Origin: JALORV01 sp963712485
Lineage (GTDB): Bacteria > Pseudomonadota > Gammaproteobacteria > Burkholderiales > Burkholderiaceae_F
Reading direction: 5' to 3'
DNA: 64,000 nucleotides
Assembly: GCA_963712485.1 (NCBI GenBank)
Contig: CAVQID010000041.1
Span: 36,043-100,042, forward strand
Under the pieces are notes generated by a model. The model had not been told where the DNA came from, made no database searches, and saw only the letters and a program-made list of their open reading frames with translations. Below, piece by piece: positions 37,567-45,081 of this stretch (within the stretch, counting starts at the first letter, position 1; every line of letters begins with the position of its first letter). The position numbers and the translations under genes are program-made.

Positions 37567-38277
37567 TCAGCGACCGAGCGGCAACTGCAAGCGGAAGTGC
37601 GTGCGGTGGTCAGGAACTGCGACCTCCAGCGTCCCTCCGGCGAGCTGTGCTACGGCGCTGGCGATGCGCAGGTCAAGCAGCGCACCGTTTTCGAATGCCG
37701 GACGTGCGGTGGGGGCCTGCACATCGACAAGCAGTTTCTTGCCGATGACCGCCGCGCGCTGATGCACCGTCGCGCCCTCGGGTGCGCGCCGCACAGCGGA
37801 CAGCAGCAAACGGTAGATGAGCCGGGCGGTGCGCGAACGGTCGACGGACAGTGCGACATCGACAGTCTGGACCGCAGAACAATCCAGCCGCACCTCGTGA
37901 ATGTCGAGTGCGGGCGCGAGGCGATCGTTGGCGGCAGCAAGCAGGTCGGGAGCCGGCACATCGACGCGTTCGAGCACGAGCACTCCAAGGAGTACGCGCG
38001 CGTCGTCGACGAATTCCTCGAGGAGCAGCGTCTCTTCCCGCACGTTGCGCGCGAACACTTCGGAGACATGGCGCGTGCGTGCCGCATCGGTTGCGGTCTG
38101 CTGCAGCAGGTGGGTCCAGCCCGAAATCGTGTTCAGCGGTGTGCGCAGATCGTGGTTGAAGCGGCTGACGAGGCCGACCAGCAACGGCATCCGATCGGCC
38201 GGTTGCGATTTGCTGAACCACGACGTACCCGCGTCAGCGCACAGCGGAGTCGGGGCAAGCGCGGATTTGTCGTTCAT
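37567..38277 (-). CDS. orphan histidine-kinase-like protein with degenerate ATPase domain
   Basis: A 236-residue soluble protein. A clear HisKA H-box, VSRFNHDLRTPLNTISGW (H42), is followed by a dimerisation helix. The rest has the length of a HATPase domain but lacks the N-box (LIYRLLLSAVRRAPEG in place of NLxxNAxKxxP) and the DxGxG and GxGxG boxes. No sensor or transmembrane region is present. It may be a phosphotransfer or scaffold protein that accepts phosphate from another kinase, such as the hybrids in this window. A palindrome sits just upstream. Confidence 0.75.
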   Translation of the reverse strand: MNDKSALAPTPLCADAGTSWFSKSQPADRMPLLVGLVSRFNHDLRTPLNTISGWTHLLQQTATDAARTRHVSEVFARNVREETLLLEEFVDDARVLLGVLVLERVDVPAPDLLAAANDRLAPALDIHEVRLDCSAVQTVDVALSVDRSRTARLIYRLLLSAVRRAPEGATVHQRAAVIGKKLLVDVQAPTARPAFENGALLDLRIASAVAQLAGGTLEVAVPDHRTHFRLQLPLGR

Positions 38278-38282
38278 GACAT

Positions 38283-38299
38283 ATGGGAATTTATCCCAT
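38283..38299 (-). promoter_or_regulatory. inverted repeat before the kinase-like gene
   Basis: ATGGGA-ATTTA-TCCCAT, a perfect 6-bp dyad 6 bp upstream of the start codon. Possible operator or start-masking hairpin. Confidence 0.4.
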
Positions 38300-38353
38300 G
38301 CGGCGGGGCTGCGGGAAAAAATTGATCGTGGAAAACCCGGCGGAGACCGACAC

Positions 38354-38369
38354 AGGTATGGGGCTTGCA
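38354..38369 (+). promoter_or_regulatory. sigma-54 promoter of the disordered-protein gene
   Basis: AGGTATG-GGGC-TTGCA with full -12. +1 near 38380; a small hairpin (38382-38398) follows in the leader. Confidence 0.5.
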
Positions 38370-38431
38370 GCCCAAGGACGGAGGCCGCAATGCGGCCTTG
38401 AATTTTCTACGAGCAAACCGACGGAGACGCC

Positions 38432-38884
38432 ATGACCCGCAAGAGTAGAAAGCAGCCACAGCAGGAGGCGCAGCAGCCCGAGCAGCCGGCGCCAAAGCGT
38501 CAGCAGCAGGGTAACGAGCGCACAGGCATCGGGCAGCGCAAGCCGGGCTCCGGCGACGCACCAGCATCGGGCGGAAAACCCGCATCGAAGCCGGGTAGCG
38601 ATCGCGAGGGTTTCGGCCGTGATGAGGCGCAGCGCAGGCAGCGCGACAACATGACGACCGATACGTCGAGTGACGAGCGTGGACCGGATACGAACACCAA
38701 CCCGACGTCGACAGGACGTTCGGGCATGGACCGGCGCTCGGCGCCGGGGCCGGACCAGCGCTCCAGCGAGGCGGGGTCGCGCAAGTCGACCGAGAGCGGC
38801 ACTGAGCTCGACTCGCCGGATATCGAACGGCATGGCGGATCGGGGCGCGACACGATGACGCCTGGCGGACGCGAATCGACCTGA
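38432..38884 (+). CDS. disordered hydrophilic protein, unknown
   Basis: A 150-residue protein composed mainly of Gln, Arg, Ser, Gly, Asp and Pro (MTRKSRKQPQQEAQQPEQ... to ...TMTPGGREST) with no hydrophobic core. CGGAG precedes the ATG. It resembles hydrophilin-like desiccation or osmotic stress proteins in composition only. It ends 47 bp before ligD. Confidence 0.65.
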   Translation: MTRKSRKQPQQEAQQPEQPAPKRQQQGNERTGIGQRKPGSGDAPASGGKPASKPGSDREGFGRDEAQRRQRDNMTTDTSSDERGPDTNTNPTSTGRSGMDRRSAPGPDQRSSEAGSRKSTESGTELDSPDIERHGGSGRDTMTPGGREST

Positions 38885-38931
38885 CTCGCTCCTAATGCTC
38901 GAGCGCACTGCGCCACCGGGCCGAGGGAAAG

Positions 38932-40956
38932 GTGAAGGCGCGGACCGGCGAGCCCCCAGGAGGAATCGGGCGCGCTCCCGCAAGCGGCCTGCGCGATTAC
39001 CGGAACAGGCGCGCTGCGGCCGGCGTCATCACGCCGCACCCGCAGGGCGTGCGACGCGAGGCGCGGCGTCCGCCCGGGCCTTCGCTGCGAACAAGATCGT
39101 CGTTGCCGGACTTCATCGCGCCACAGCTCGCGATCCTCACCTCGAAGCCGCCCGCCGGAGAGGGCTGGCGCTACGAGATCAAGTACGACGGCTATCGGAT
39201 AGGTGCGCGCCTTGAAGGCCGCGACGTGCGGCTGCTGAGTCGCAACGGCAACGACTGGACCCCGCGGCTTGCGCTGCTCGCGGATCGGATTCGACGGCTA
39301 AACCTCGGCATCGGCTGGCTCGATGGCGAGATCGTCGTGACGGATACGAGTGGTCACACCCGCTTCCAGGCGCTGCAACGGGCGCTCGATCGAGATCCGG
39401 GTCGCGTCGAATTCGTCGTGTTCGACGTGCTTCACTGGAACGGCGTCGACCTGCGCGAACGGCCGTTGAGCGAGCGTACGGACGTCCTGACACGGGCTTT
39501 CGCAGAGGTCGACTCCGAGGGTCCGGTGCGCCTGAGCCAATTTATCGAAGGCGAGGGGGAGGAGGCCTGGCGCGTTGCATGCCGTCTCGGTCTCGAAGGC
39601 CTGATTGCCAAGCGCACCGACGCGGCTTATGTCAATGGACGAAGCGCTGCGTGGCTGAAGCTCAAGTGTCGCGCCGGCCAGGAGTTCATCGTCGGCGGGT
39701 TTACCGAACCGGCCGGATCGCGCTCGGGCATTGGCGCGCTGCTCGTCGGTGTGCGTGGATCTGACGGGCAGCTGGACTATGCCGGGCGTGTCGGCAGCGG
39801 TTTCGACGAATCGAGCTTGCGCATGCTGCGCAAGCGGCTCGAAGCGCTGCGCGCTGACACGCCGCCATTCCGTGTTCCGCCGCGCCTGCGCGCCGACCGC
39901 GTGCACTGGGTCAGACCGGTGCTCGTAGCCCAGGTCGAATTCGCCGAGTGGACCGCCGGAGGACTGCTGCGCCAGGCCTCGTTCCAGGGCCTGCGCGAAG
40001 ACAAGGACGCGCGCATGGTCGAACGCGAGCGGGCGCGCCGTACCCGCAGCACTTCGGAGTCGGCGGCGGTAAAGGTGACGCATCCGGAGCGCATCATCTA
40101 CCGCCAGCCGCGCGCAACGAAGCTGGATGTCGTGCGTTACTACGAGCGCATCGCGCCGGCGATGCTGCCGCATCTCAAGAATCGTCCGCTGTCTGTCGTG
40201 CGCTGCCCCCAGGGCGTCGGCGAGCCGTGCTTCTTCCAGAAGCACATCGCCGTGAAGCTGCCGCGGGGCGTTCGGCAGGTGCCGATCGAGACCAGCACCG
40301 GTGTGGAGGAATACGTTGCCGTAGAAGCCGCGGAGGCGATCGCGGCGCTGGCCCAGTTCGGCACGATCGAGTTTCACACTTGGGGATCGCTCGCCGGCCG
40401 GCTCGAAAAGGCCGATCGCGTTACCTTCGACCTCGATCCGGGTCCGGATGTCCCGTGGCCGAGTTTGATCGAAGCGGCGCTGCTCACGCGCGACCTGATT
40501 GGAGAATTCGGCCTGACCGGCTTCCTGAAAACGACGGGCGGCAAAGGGCTGCACGTCGTCGCACCGATCAGGCCGACACGCGACTGGGAGACGGTGAAGG
40601 CGTTCAGCCAGGCCGTGGCCCAGCGCCTCGAGTCGGTGGCACCGGATCGTTTCACCGCGCGCATGGCCAAGGCACGACGCACCGGAAGAATCTTCATTGA
40701 CTACCTGCGCAATGCACGCGGCGCAACCGCGATCAGCGCCTATTCGCTGAGGGCGCGCAACGGCGCGCCCGTGTCGGTACCGCTGCCGTGGGAAGCCTTG
40801 TCTGCCTCGCGCGATCTTCGTGCCGAGGCTTTCAACCTGCGCAACGTGCACGAGCATCTCGAGTGGTCGCAGCAGGCGTGGCGCGGCTACGACGAGGCAC
40901 GGACGACGCTGACGGTGGCCAGCCTTCGCGCGGTCGGCGTAACACCGAAACGCTGA
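38932..40956 (+). CDS. ligD: ATP-dependent DNA ligase LigD (ligase-polymerase form)
   Basis: A 674-residue enzyme for non-homologous end joining. The ligase domain comes first, with motif I EIKYDGYR (catalytic K84), DGEIVV, EGLIAK and WLKLKC. The LigD polymerase (primase-like) domain follows, with VTFDLDPGPDVPWP and FLKTTGGKGLHVV. The N-terminal phosphoesterase module of Pseudomonas LigD is absent, replaced by a short basic segment. No ku gene is in the window, so its partner is elsewhere. The start is GTG 38932, and the basic segment is of uncertain extent. Confidence 0.92.
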   Translation: MKARTGEPPGGIGRAPASGLRDYRNRRAAAGVITPHPQGVRREARRPPGPSLRTRSSLPDFIAPQLAILTSKPPAGEGWRYEIKYDGYRIGARLEGRDVRLLSRNGNDWTPRLALLADRIRRLNLGIGWLDGEIVVTDTSGHTRFQALQRALDRDPGRVEFVVFDVLHWNGVDLRERPLSERTDVLTRAFAEVDSEGPVRLSQFIEGEGEEAWRVACRLGLEGLIAKRTDAAYVNGRSAAWLKLKCRAGQEFIVGGFTEPAGSRSGIGALLVGVRGSDGQLDYAGRVGSGFDESSLRMLRKRLEALRADTPPFRVPPRLRADRVHWVRPVLVAQVEFAEWTAGGLLRQASFQGLREDKDARMVERERARRTRSTSESAAVKVTHPERIIYRQPRATKLDVVRYYERIAPAMLPHLKNRPLSVVRCPQGVGEPCFFQKHIAVKLPRGVRQVPIETSTGVEEYVAVEAAEAIAALAQFGTIEFHTWGSLAGRLEKADRVTFDLDPGPDVPWPSLIEAALLTRDLIGEFGLTGFLKTTGGKGLHVVAPIRPTRDWETVKAFSQAVAQRLESVAPDRFTARMAKARRTGRIFIDYLRNARGATAISAYSLRARNGAPVSVPLPWEALSASRDLRAEAFNLRNVHEHLEWSQQAWRGYDEARTTLTVASLRAVGVTPKR

Positions 40957-40977
40957 CGGCGCTGCTCCACCTGTCCG

Positions 40978-41502
40978 TCACACCGGCTTGACCGCCCGGT
41001 GCTTGCTCTTGGGCGGCTCGCCGCCGTCGAAGCGAATGACGCTGACCTCGCCGTTGCCTTCCATCACCGCCCGCTTGACCTGCGTGAGGTCGTCGACGCC
41101 TTTCTCGCGCAGTTTGCCCATGAGTTCCTCTAAGGGCATGTATTCGCGGCGCAGATTTGCCCGGTTCAGGCGGCCGTGGTTCACCAGCACCAGCGGCGGT
41201 GGCTCGAGCATTTTCGCGAGCCGTGCAGAGCGGTAGGTGGCCCAGTCGAGCAGGTAGTTCCAGAAGACGATGGTCGAGATGAGAACGAAGCCGTCGGTGA
41301 TCGAACGGTATTCGCCGGACATGGCGTTGGCCGAGGCGTCCGCAATGAGGACGATCACCAGGACATCGGCCACGCCTATTGCGCCGACCTCACGACGCAG
41401 CACGAAGCGAAAGATGAGGAAGATGAACCAGAAGACCGCCGAGCCGCGGACGATGATCTCGACCGGAGATACGGAGAAGCCGAACAGTGTCTGCCAGTCC
41501 AC
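40978..41502 (-). CDS. DUF421 (YetF-like) membrane protein
   Basis: A 174-residue protein with three N-terminal helices (WFIFLIFRFVLRR, VLVIVLIADASANAMSG, STIVFWNYLLDW) and a cytoplasmic C-terminal domain carrying the DUF421 pattern PPPLVLVNHGRLNRANLRREYMPLEELMGKLREKGVDDLTQVKRAVMEGNGEVSVI. Function unknown; Bacillus members affect spore or stress physiology. It converges with ligD, separated by 21 bp. Confidence 0.9.
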   Translation of the reverse strand: MDWQTLFGFSVSPVEIIVRGSAVFWFIFLIFRFVLRREVGAIGVADVLVIVLIADASANAMSGEYRSITDGFVLISTIVFWNYLLDWATYRSARLAKMLEPPPLVLVNHGRLNRANLRREYMPLEELMGKLREKGVDDLTQVKRAVMEGNGEVSVIRFDGGEPPKSKHRAVKPV

Positions 41503-41572
41503 GGCAACGGGTCACGACCCGGTTGGCCGGCCGGTGCGGATGATCGCTTGCGCACCGGCCCGCGCCGCCAGG

Positions 41573-41794
41573 TCAGGAACTCGGTCCGGATGAAATGCCT
41601 ACGCTGGGCGGCGCATCTTCCGGATGGATTTCCCGCGGCCTGGAGATCTCGTCGCCGCCTCGTTGCATGCTCGATGTCGAGGGGTAGGGGCTCGTCGACT
41701 GCAGGCGCTGGCGGCGCTGGCCGGAAAGCCAGCGGGAGGCGGCATATGCGGCGCCGCCGATGGCGGCGGCCTTGATGATCAGTGGCAGTGGCAT
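41573..41794 (-). CDS. small membrane-anchored protein, unknown
   Basis: A 73-residue product with one N-terminal helix (PLIIKAAAIGGAAYAASRWL) and a polar Ser/Pro/Arg-rich tail. GAGGGAA precedes the ATG, and a good sigma-54-like site lies about 40 bp upstream. No family recognised; similar tail-anchored small proteins are frequent in this window. Confidence 0.6.
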   Translation of the reverse strand: MPLPLIIKAAAIGGAAYAASRWLSGQRRQRLQSTSPYPSTSSMQRGGDEISRPREIHPEDAPPSVGISSGPSS

Positions 41795-41829
41795 GATCGT
41801 TCCCTCAGGTGAATGTGCGCATCACCTGA

Positions 41830-41845
41830 AGCAAACCCCGTACCG
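41830..41845 (-). promoter_or_regulatory. sigma-54 promoter of the 73-aa gene
   Basis: CGGTACG-GGGT-TTGCT on the minus strand, +1 near 41819. Confidence 0.55.
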
Positions 41846-41868
41846 AGTTCGATCTGGCGTGCTGAGGT

Positions 41869-42741
41869 CTATTCGGCCGCCGCCGGAACAGGTCGGGTGT
41901 CGACCGGCGCGCTGGTGTCTGCCACCGCAGCCGGTGTCGGCGGCGCGTGGCGAATCGTATGTTCGGTGTATTCGAGCTTGTCGGTGTCGTAGCCCTGCTG
42001 CTCCGCGCGTGCGAGGAATGCGTTCAACGCTGTGCCCGGCAAAGTCGGTGTCCTGCTGAGCAACCAGAGATAGCGTCGGTCCGGCGTACCCACCATCGCA
42101 GCGCTGTAGTCGTCGGCGAGTTCGAGTATCCAGTAGTCGGCCCAGACGAACGGCAATGGATCGAGGAAGGATGGGGCAAAGGACACCTGAAGCTTCGCAT
42201 TCGTCCGGTGGTCAACGAGCCGCGCATGTCCGGTCGCAGTCTTCAATCGTCCACTGGCACGCCGGCACCGGTTCGTAATCCGCAGCGCGCCATCGCGCAC
42301 TTCGTAGTGCGCCGTGACATCGCGTTCGCAGCGGCTTTCTGTTGAGATGGGTAACCGCGCAATTTCGAACCACAGGCCGGCATACCGGCCCAGGTCCACA
42401 TGCGGCACGGTCGCCAGGGGCTTGTTGGGTCGGCGCGCAGCAAACCCTGCCGCAAGCGCCGTGAGCATGGCAATGCCGCGGCCGATCAAAAGGTTCATCA
42501 GCGGAGTGCCCATGCGCAGCCAGGAGGATGCGCGATATCCTGCGGCGCGCTGGATTCTCGATGGCGGCAGGAGGAGCGCGGCAGCCAGCCCGGCCACGCC
42601 CACACCGGCGACCAGCGGCAGCCGGTCGCGCCAGCGCCGTTTAAGCCGTGTAACGGCCAGCCCGACGCGCTGATCGGCGCGGTTGACCTCAGCTTCGGCC
42701 TGCTCGACCTGCTGGTCCAGATCATCGACGAGCGGCAGCAT
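41869..42741 (-). CDS. YqjK-like region fused to a bacterial lipocalin (Blc-like)
   Basis: A 290-residue protein with two parts. Residues 1-110 are a charged amphipathic segment plus a short hydrophobic helix and basic regions, in the position and style of YqjK (MLPLVDDLDQQVEQAEAEV...RLKRRWRDRLPLVAGVGVAGLAAALL). From about 125 there is a lipocalin with the GxW signature (DLGRYAGLWFEIARLP) and further strands ending at YDTDKLEYTEHTIRH. Lipocalins bind lipids or fatty acids. CAGGAG precedes the ATG, whose A overlaps the stop of yqjE. Third gene of a yqjDE-type operon. Confidence 0.82.
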   Translation of the reverse strand: MLPLVDDLDQQVEQAEAEVNRADQRVGLAVTRLKRRWRDRLPLVAGVGVAGLAAALLLPPSRIQRAAGYRASSWLRMGTPLMNLLIGRGIAMLTALAAGFAARRPNKPLATVPHVDLGRYAGLWFEIARLPISTESRCERDVTAHYEVRDGALRITNRCRRASGRLKTATGHARLVDHRTNAKLQVSFAPSFLDPLPFVWADYWILELADDYSAAMVGTPDRRYLWLLSRTPTLPGTALNAFLARAEQQGYDTDKLEYTEHTIRHAPPTPAAVADTSAPVDTRPVPAAAE

Positions 42742-43145
42742 CAAGAACTCCTGAAGCGGAAGGCGCTGACCAGCGTGCGCCGCGTTGCCGCGAAAGTAAG
42801 GCGCTCGACGAATGCCTGTACGCGCCGAATCAGGAGGAACGCGCCGACCCCGTGCGCGATGATGACGAGTAGGGCCCCCAGCCACCAGGGCGCACCGGCC
42901 GCGACGGCCGCGTAGACCAACGACGCGGCGAGCACCAGCCACGCGGTAATGGCCAGCAGCGCGGCGGCGATCGCCATCGCACCCATGTAGGCCGCGGTCC
43001 ACGCAGCGCGGCGAAACTCGGCCTCGAACAAACGCATGCGCGCCCCGGCGGCGTCGGCGATCGCTCCTGCCAGCCGGGGATGAGTCGCGGTTCCGGCGTC
43101 GGGTCGGACCGACCCCGACGCTGCCGAAGCGGTCGGTCCGTCCAC
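42741..43145 (-). CDS. yqjE: YqjE-like phage-holin family membrane protein
   Basis: A 134-residue protein with two central transmembrane helices (AAYMGAMAIAAALLAITAWLVLAASLVYA and PWWLGALLVIIAHGVGAFLLI), preceded by an amphipathic segment beginning at AGARMRLFEAEFRRAA. This is the layout of YqjE/phage_holin_3_6. GTG start, 1 bp after the yqjD stop; the stop overlaps the lipocalin start. In enterobacteria the yqjDEK operon is stationary-phase induced. Confidence 0.82.
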   Translation of the reverse strand: MDGPTASAASGSVRPDAGTATHPRLAGAIADAAGARMRLFEAEFRRAAWTAAYMGAMAIAAALLAITAWLVLAASLVYAAVAAGAPWWLGALLVIIAHGVGAFLLIRRVQAFVERLTFAATRRTLVSAFRFRSS

Positions 43146-43146
43146 G

Positions 43147-43437
43147 TCAGCGGATCATCCGGCCGAGCAACAAGCCGGCGAGCAGTGCAAAGCCCACGAC
43201 GGCGAGCGGGTGCGTGCGCACCTGATCGCGCATCGATTCCATCCATTCGTCCTGCATTGCCGAGAGGTCGTCGAGCTTCGCGCCGACCACGTCGGTCGCG
43301 CGTTCCGCGGCATTGCGCATCTGGTCGACTGCCGGACCCGCTCTTTCCGCGACGCGGTCGACGGCCTGATGTGCAGTGCGTGAAATTCGGTCTACCGAGC
43401 TATGCATGCGATCCGCGCTTTCTGCGGTTGGGTTCAT
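43147..43437 (-). CDS. yqjD: YqjD/ElaB (DUF883) family protein
   Basis: A 96-residue C-tail-anchored protein. A long amphipathic helix (residues 10-75, with heptad-like Ala/Val and charged residues) ends in a hydrophobic helix and LLLGRMIR, the DUF883 C-terminus. E. coli YqjD/ElaB tether ribosomes to the inner membrane in stationary phase. CGGAG precedes the ATG. First gene of the yqjDE-lipocalin operon, with glsB copy 2 84 bp upstream on the same strand. Confidence 0.87.
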   Translation of the reverse strand: MNPTAESADRMHSSVDRISRTAHQAVDRVAERAGPAVDQMRNAAERATDVVGAKLDDLSAMQDEWMESMRDQVRTHPLAVVGFALLAGLLLGRMIR

Positions 43438-43521
43438 GGTGATCTCCGTTGAAGTGTCGAGTGTTACCGAGGCCCGGCTGCGACCGCAGCGGGCCCGTTC
43501 GTATTTGCGTATCGGATGAAG

Positions 43522-43794
43522 TCAGCGAACTGTGCCGCGTCGGAACAGATTCACGATGGCGAGCAGGATGATGGCGCCGATCAGCGAAACGATCATTGCG
43601 CCGACACTGAAGGCATCCTGGTTGATCGTGGGAAAGCCGAGCAGCGGTGAGATCAGCCAGCCTCCCAAGGCGGCGCCGATGATGCCGACGACGACATTGA
43701 GCAGCACGCCTTGCTGCGCGTCCGTGCGCATAATCAGGCTTGCAATCCAGCCGATCACGCCTCCCACTATGAGCCAAATGATGAAGTTGATCAT
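43522..43794 (-). CDS. GlsB/YeaQ/YmgE family stress membrane protein (copy 2)
   Basis: A 90-residue, three-helix paralogue of the gene at 5490, with near-identical segments (IIWLIVGGVIGWIASLIMRTDAQQG; SLIGAIILLAIVNLFRRG). GAGAGGA precedes the ATG. It probably leads a transcript through yqjD, yqjE and the lipocalin gene from the promoter at 43864. Confidence 0.92.
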   Translation of the reverse strand: MINFIIWLIVGGVIGWIASLIMRTDAQQGVLLNVVVGIIGAALGGWLISPLLGFPTINQDAFSVGAMIVSLIGAIILLAIVNLFRRGTVR

Positions 43795-43863
43795 TCTGTC
43801 CTCTCGTTGAGTATGAAAAGGAATGTGCGCGTTCCCCGCAACGGTTCGCGGCAGCAGGACCTA

Positions 43864-43879
43864 AGCAAGCGCCGTGCCG
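43864..43879 (-). promoter_or_regulatory. sigma-54 promoter of glsB copy 2 / yqjDE
   Basis: CGGCACG-GCGC-TTGCT on the minus strand, one mismatch. +1 near 43853. It is divergent from the site at 43913. Confidence 0.75.
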
Positions 43880-43912
43880 TGTGGTTGGGTCAGACCTCGC
43901 GAGGACCTTGAG

Positions 43913-43928
43913 TGGCACGGACCTTGCA
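43913..43928 (+). promoter_or_regulatory. sigma-54 promoter, perfect consensus
   Basis: TGGCACG-GACC-TTGCA equals the -24/-12 consensus at every fixed position. +1 near 43939, 48 nt before the 67-aa gene. Confidence 0.85.
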
Positions 43929-43986
43929 AGACAAACGTCACTCGGCAACGTGCCGCAACGTCAAACCAACTTCAAGGAGTCGAACG

Positions 43987-44190
43987 ATGCGTAAGCGCCA
44001 GACCGACAAAGCACGCCCGGTGAATTTCATCCTTCACAAGCTGCATCGCGGCTGCTGGGTAATTGCCTGCGATGGACGCTGGATTGCCGGCGCCGTTCTG
44101 AGTTCACTGCCGGCGGCGGCGGCCTATGCCGGCGAAATCGCTGCGGCGTCAGGATTTCAGAACTTCCTCCTGACCGTCGTTGCGCGCTGA
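43987..44190 (+). CDS. 67-residue protein under a consensus sigma-54 promoter
   Basis: MRKRQTDKARPVNFILHKLH opens a small protein with a central CWVIACDGRWIAGAVLSSLP beta-like segment and an Ala-rich helix. AAGGAG lies 7 nt before the ATG. I recognise no family, and there is no signal peptide. It is the only gene directly behind the perfect sigma-54 promoter in the window, so it is probably strongly induced. Its function is unknown. Confidence 0.75.
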   Translation: MRKRQTDKARPVNFILHKLHRGCWVIACDGRWIAGAVLSSLPAAAAYAGEIAAASGFQNFLLTVVAR

Positions 44191-44206
44191 ATCGGGGGCG
44201 CCGTCT

Positions 44207-44851
44207 TCAGCCGTCGGTCCGCGTTTCGCCTGCAGCGCGGACGGCTATGCCCAACGCGCTGCTGACGCTGTCGTGGTCATCGCTCGGAGCGACGCTCGCT
44301 CCGAGCACGTCCGACATGTACTTAATGGCGGCACGGTGGCGCTCGGCGGAAGCACTGGCAATGCAATCCTGCGGCACTCGAAGCGTATAGCCGCGCACGT
44401 ACGCATCCATTGCGGTAAACAGCACGCACCACTCGGTAGCTACGCCGGAGAGGACGATCTCCCGAACGTTCAGTTGCTGCAGCAGAAGTTGCAGCGGTGT
44501 TTCGTAGAACGCTGAGTGGCGCGGCTTCACGACCGCAATGTCATTGCCGTCGGGTGCTAGCAGTTCAGCGATCGACGCACTGGTACCGCCGCGCTGACGG
44601 CACTGCTGCACCAGCGTGCGGAAGTCGGAGCGCCAGACCCCGTAGTTGTCATTGGCGTAGATCGTCTGCACGCCGCCGGCACCGAGCCGGGCCTTGAGTG
44701 CCGCCGCTTTGCGAGCCGCCTCCAGCGCCGGTTGGCGCAGGCTCTCGGCATCTTCGTGGTCGAGCGGGTTGATCCAGTCAACCATGAGGAGAACGCGGGG
44801 ATTATCGGACGACGGGACCCCGGAAAAGCGGGGCCTGGCGGGCGCGTTCAT
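44207..44851 (-). CDS. isochorismatase-like cysteine hydrolase
   Basis: A 214-residue member of the isochorismatase superfamily. The catalytic triad is visible: Asp in LLMVDWINPL, Lys in VVKPRHSAFYET and Cys in GVATEWCVLFTAMDA. Such enzymes hydrolyse amides, nicotinamide or isochorismate; this one's substrate is unknown. The ATG at 44851 was chosen from context. It is divergent from the sigma-54 activator gene. Confidence 0.88.
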   Translation of the reverse strand: MNAPARPRFSGVPSSDNPRVLLMVDWINPLDHEDAESLRQPALEAARKAAALKARLGAGGVQTIYANDNYGVWRSDFRTLVQQCRQRGGTSASIAELLAPDGNDIAVVKPRHSAFYETPLQLLLQQLNVREIVLSGVATEWCVLFTAMDAYVRGYTLRVPQDCIASASAERHRAAIKYMSDVLGASVAPSDDHDSVSSALGIAVRAAGETRTDG

Positions 44852-45081
44852 TGCTCTCGCGCGGCCGCAGCGGCAGCGCTTCGTGGTCTTCGCCAAGCAC
44901 GGGAGTAATTACACACGGCATCCCTCGACGAGGTTAATTTTCCACGTTGGGGTCACCAACATGGGGTACCGGTGGAGAGCATCTGGCGTGCTCGTTCTGA
45001 TATCGTGATCCGTCGAGTGCACTTCGTCTGTACAGCACAACGGACCGTGCCCAATAAGCAGCAGAAGCGAGGGAGGTTCTC

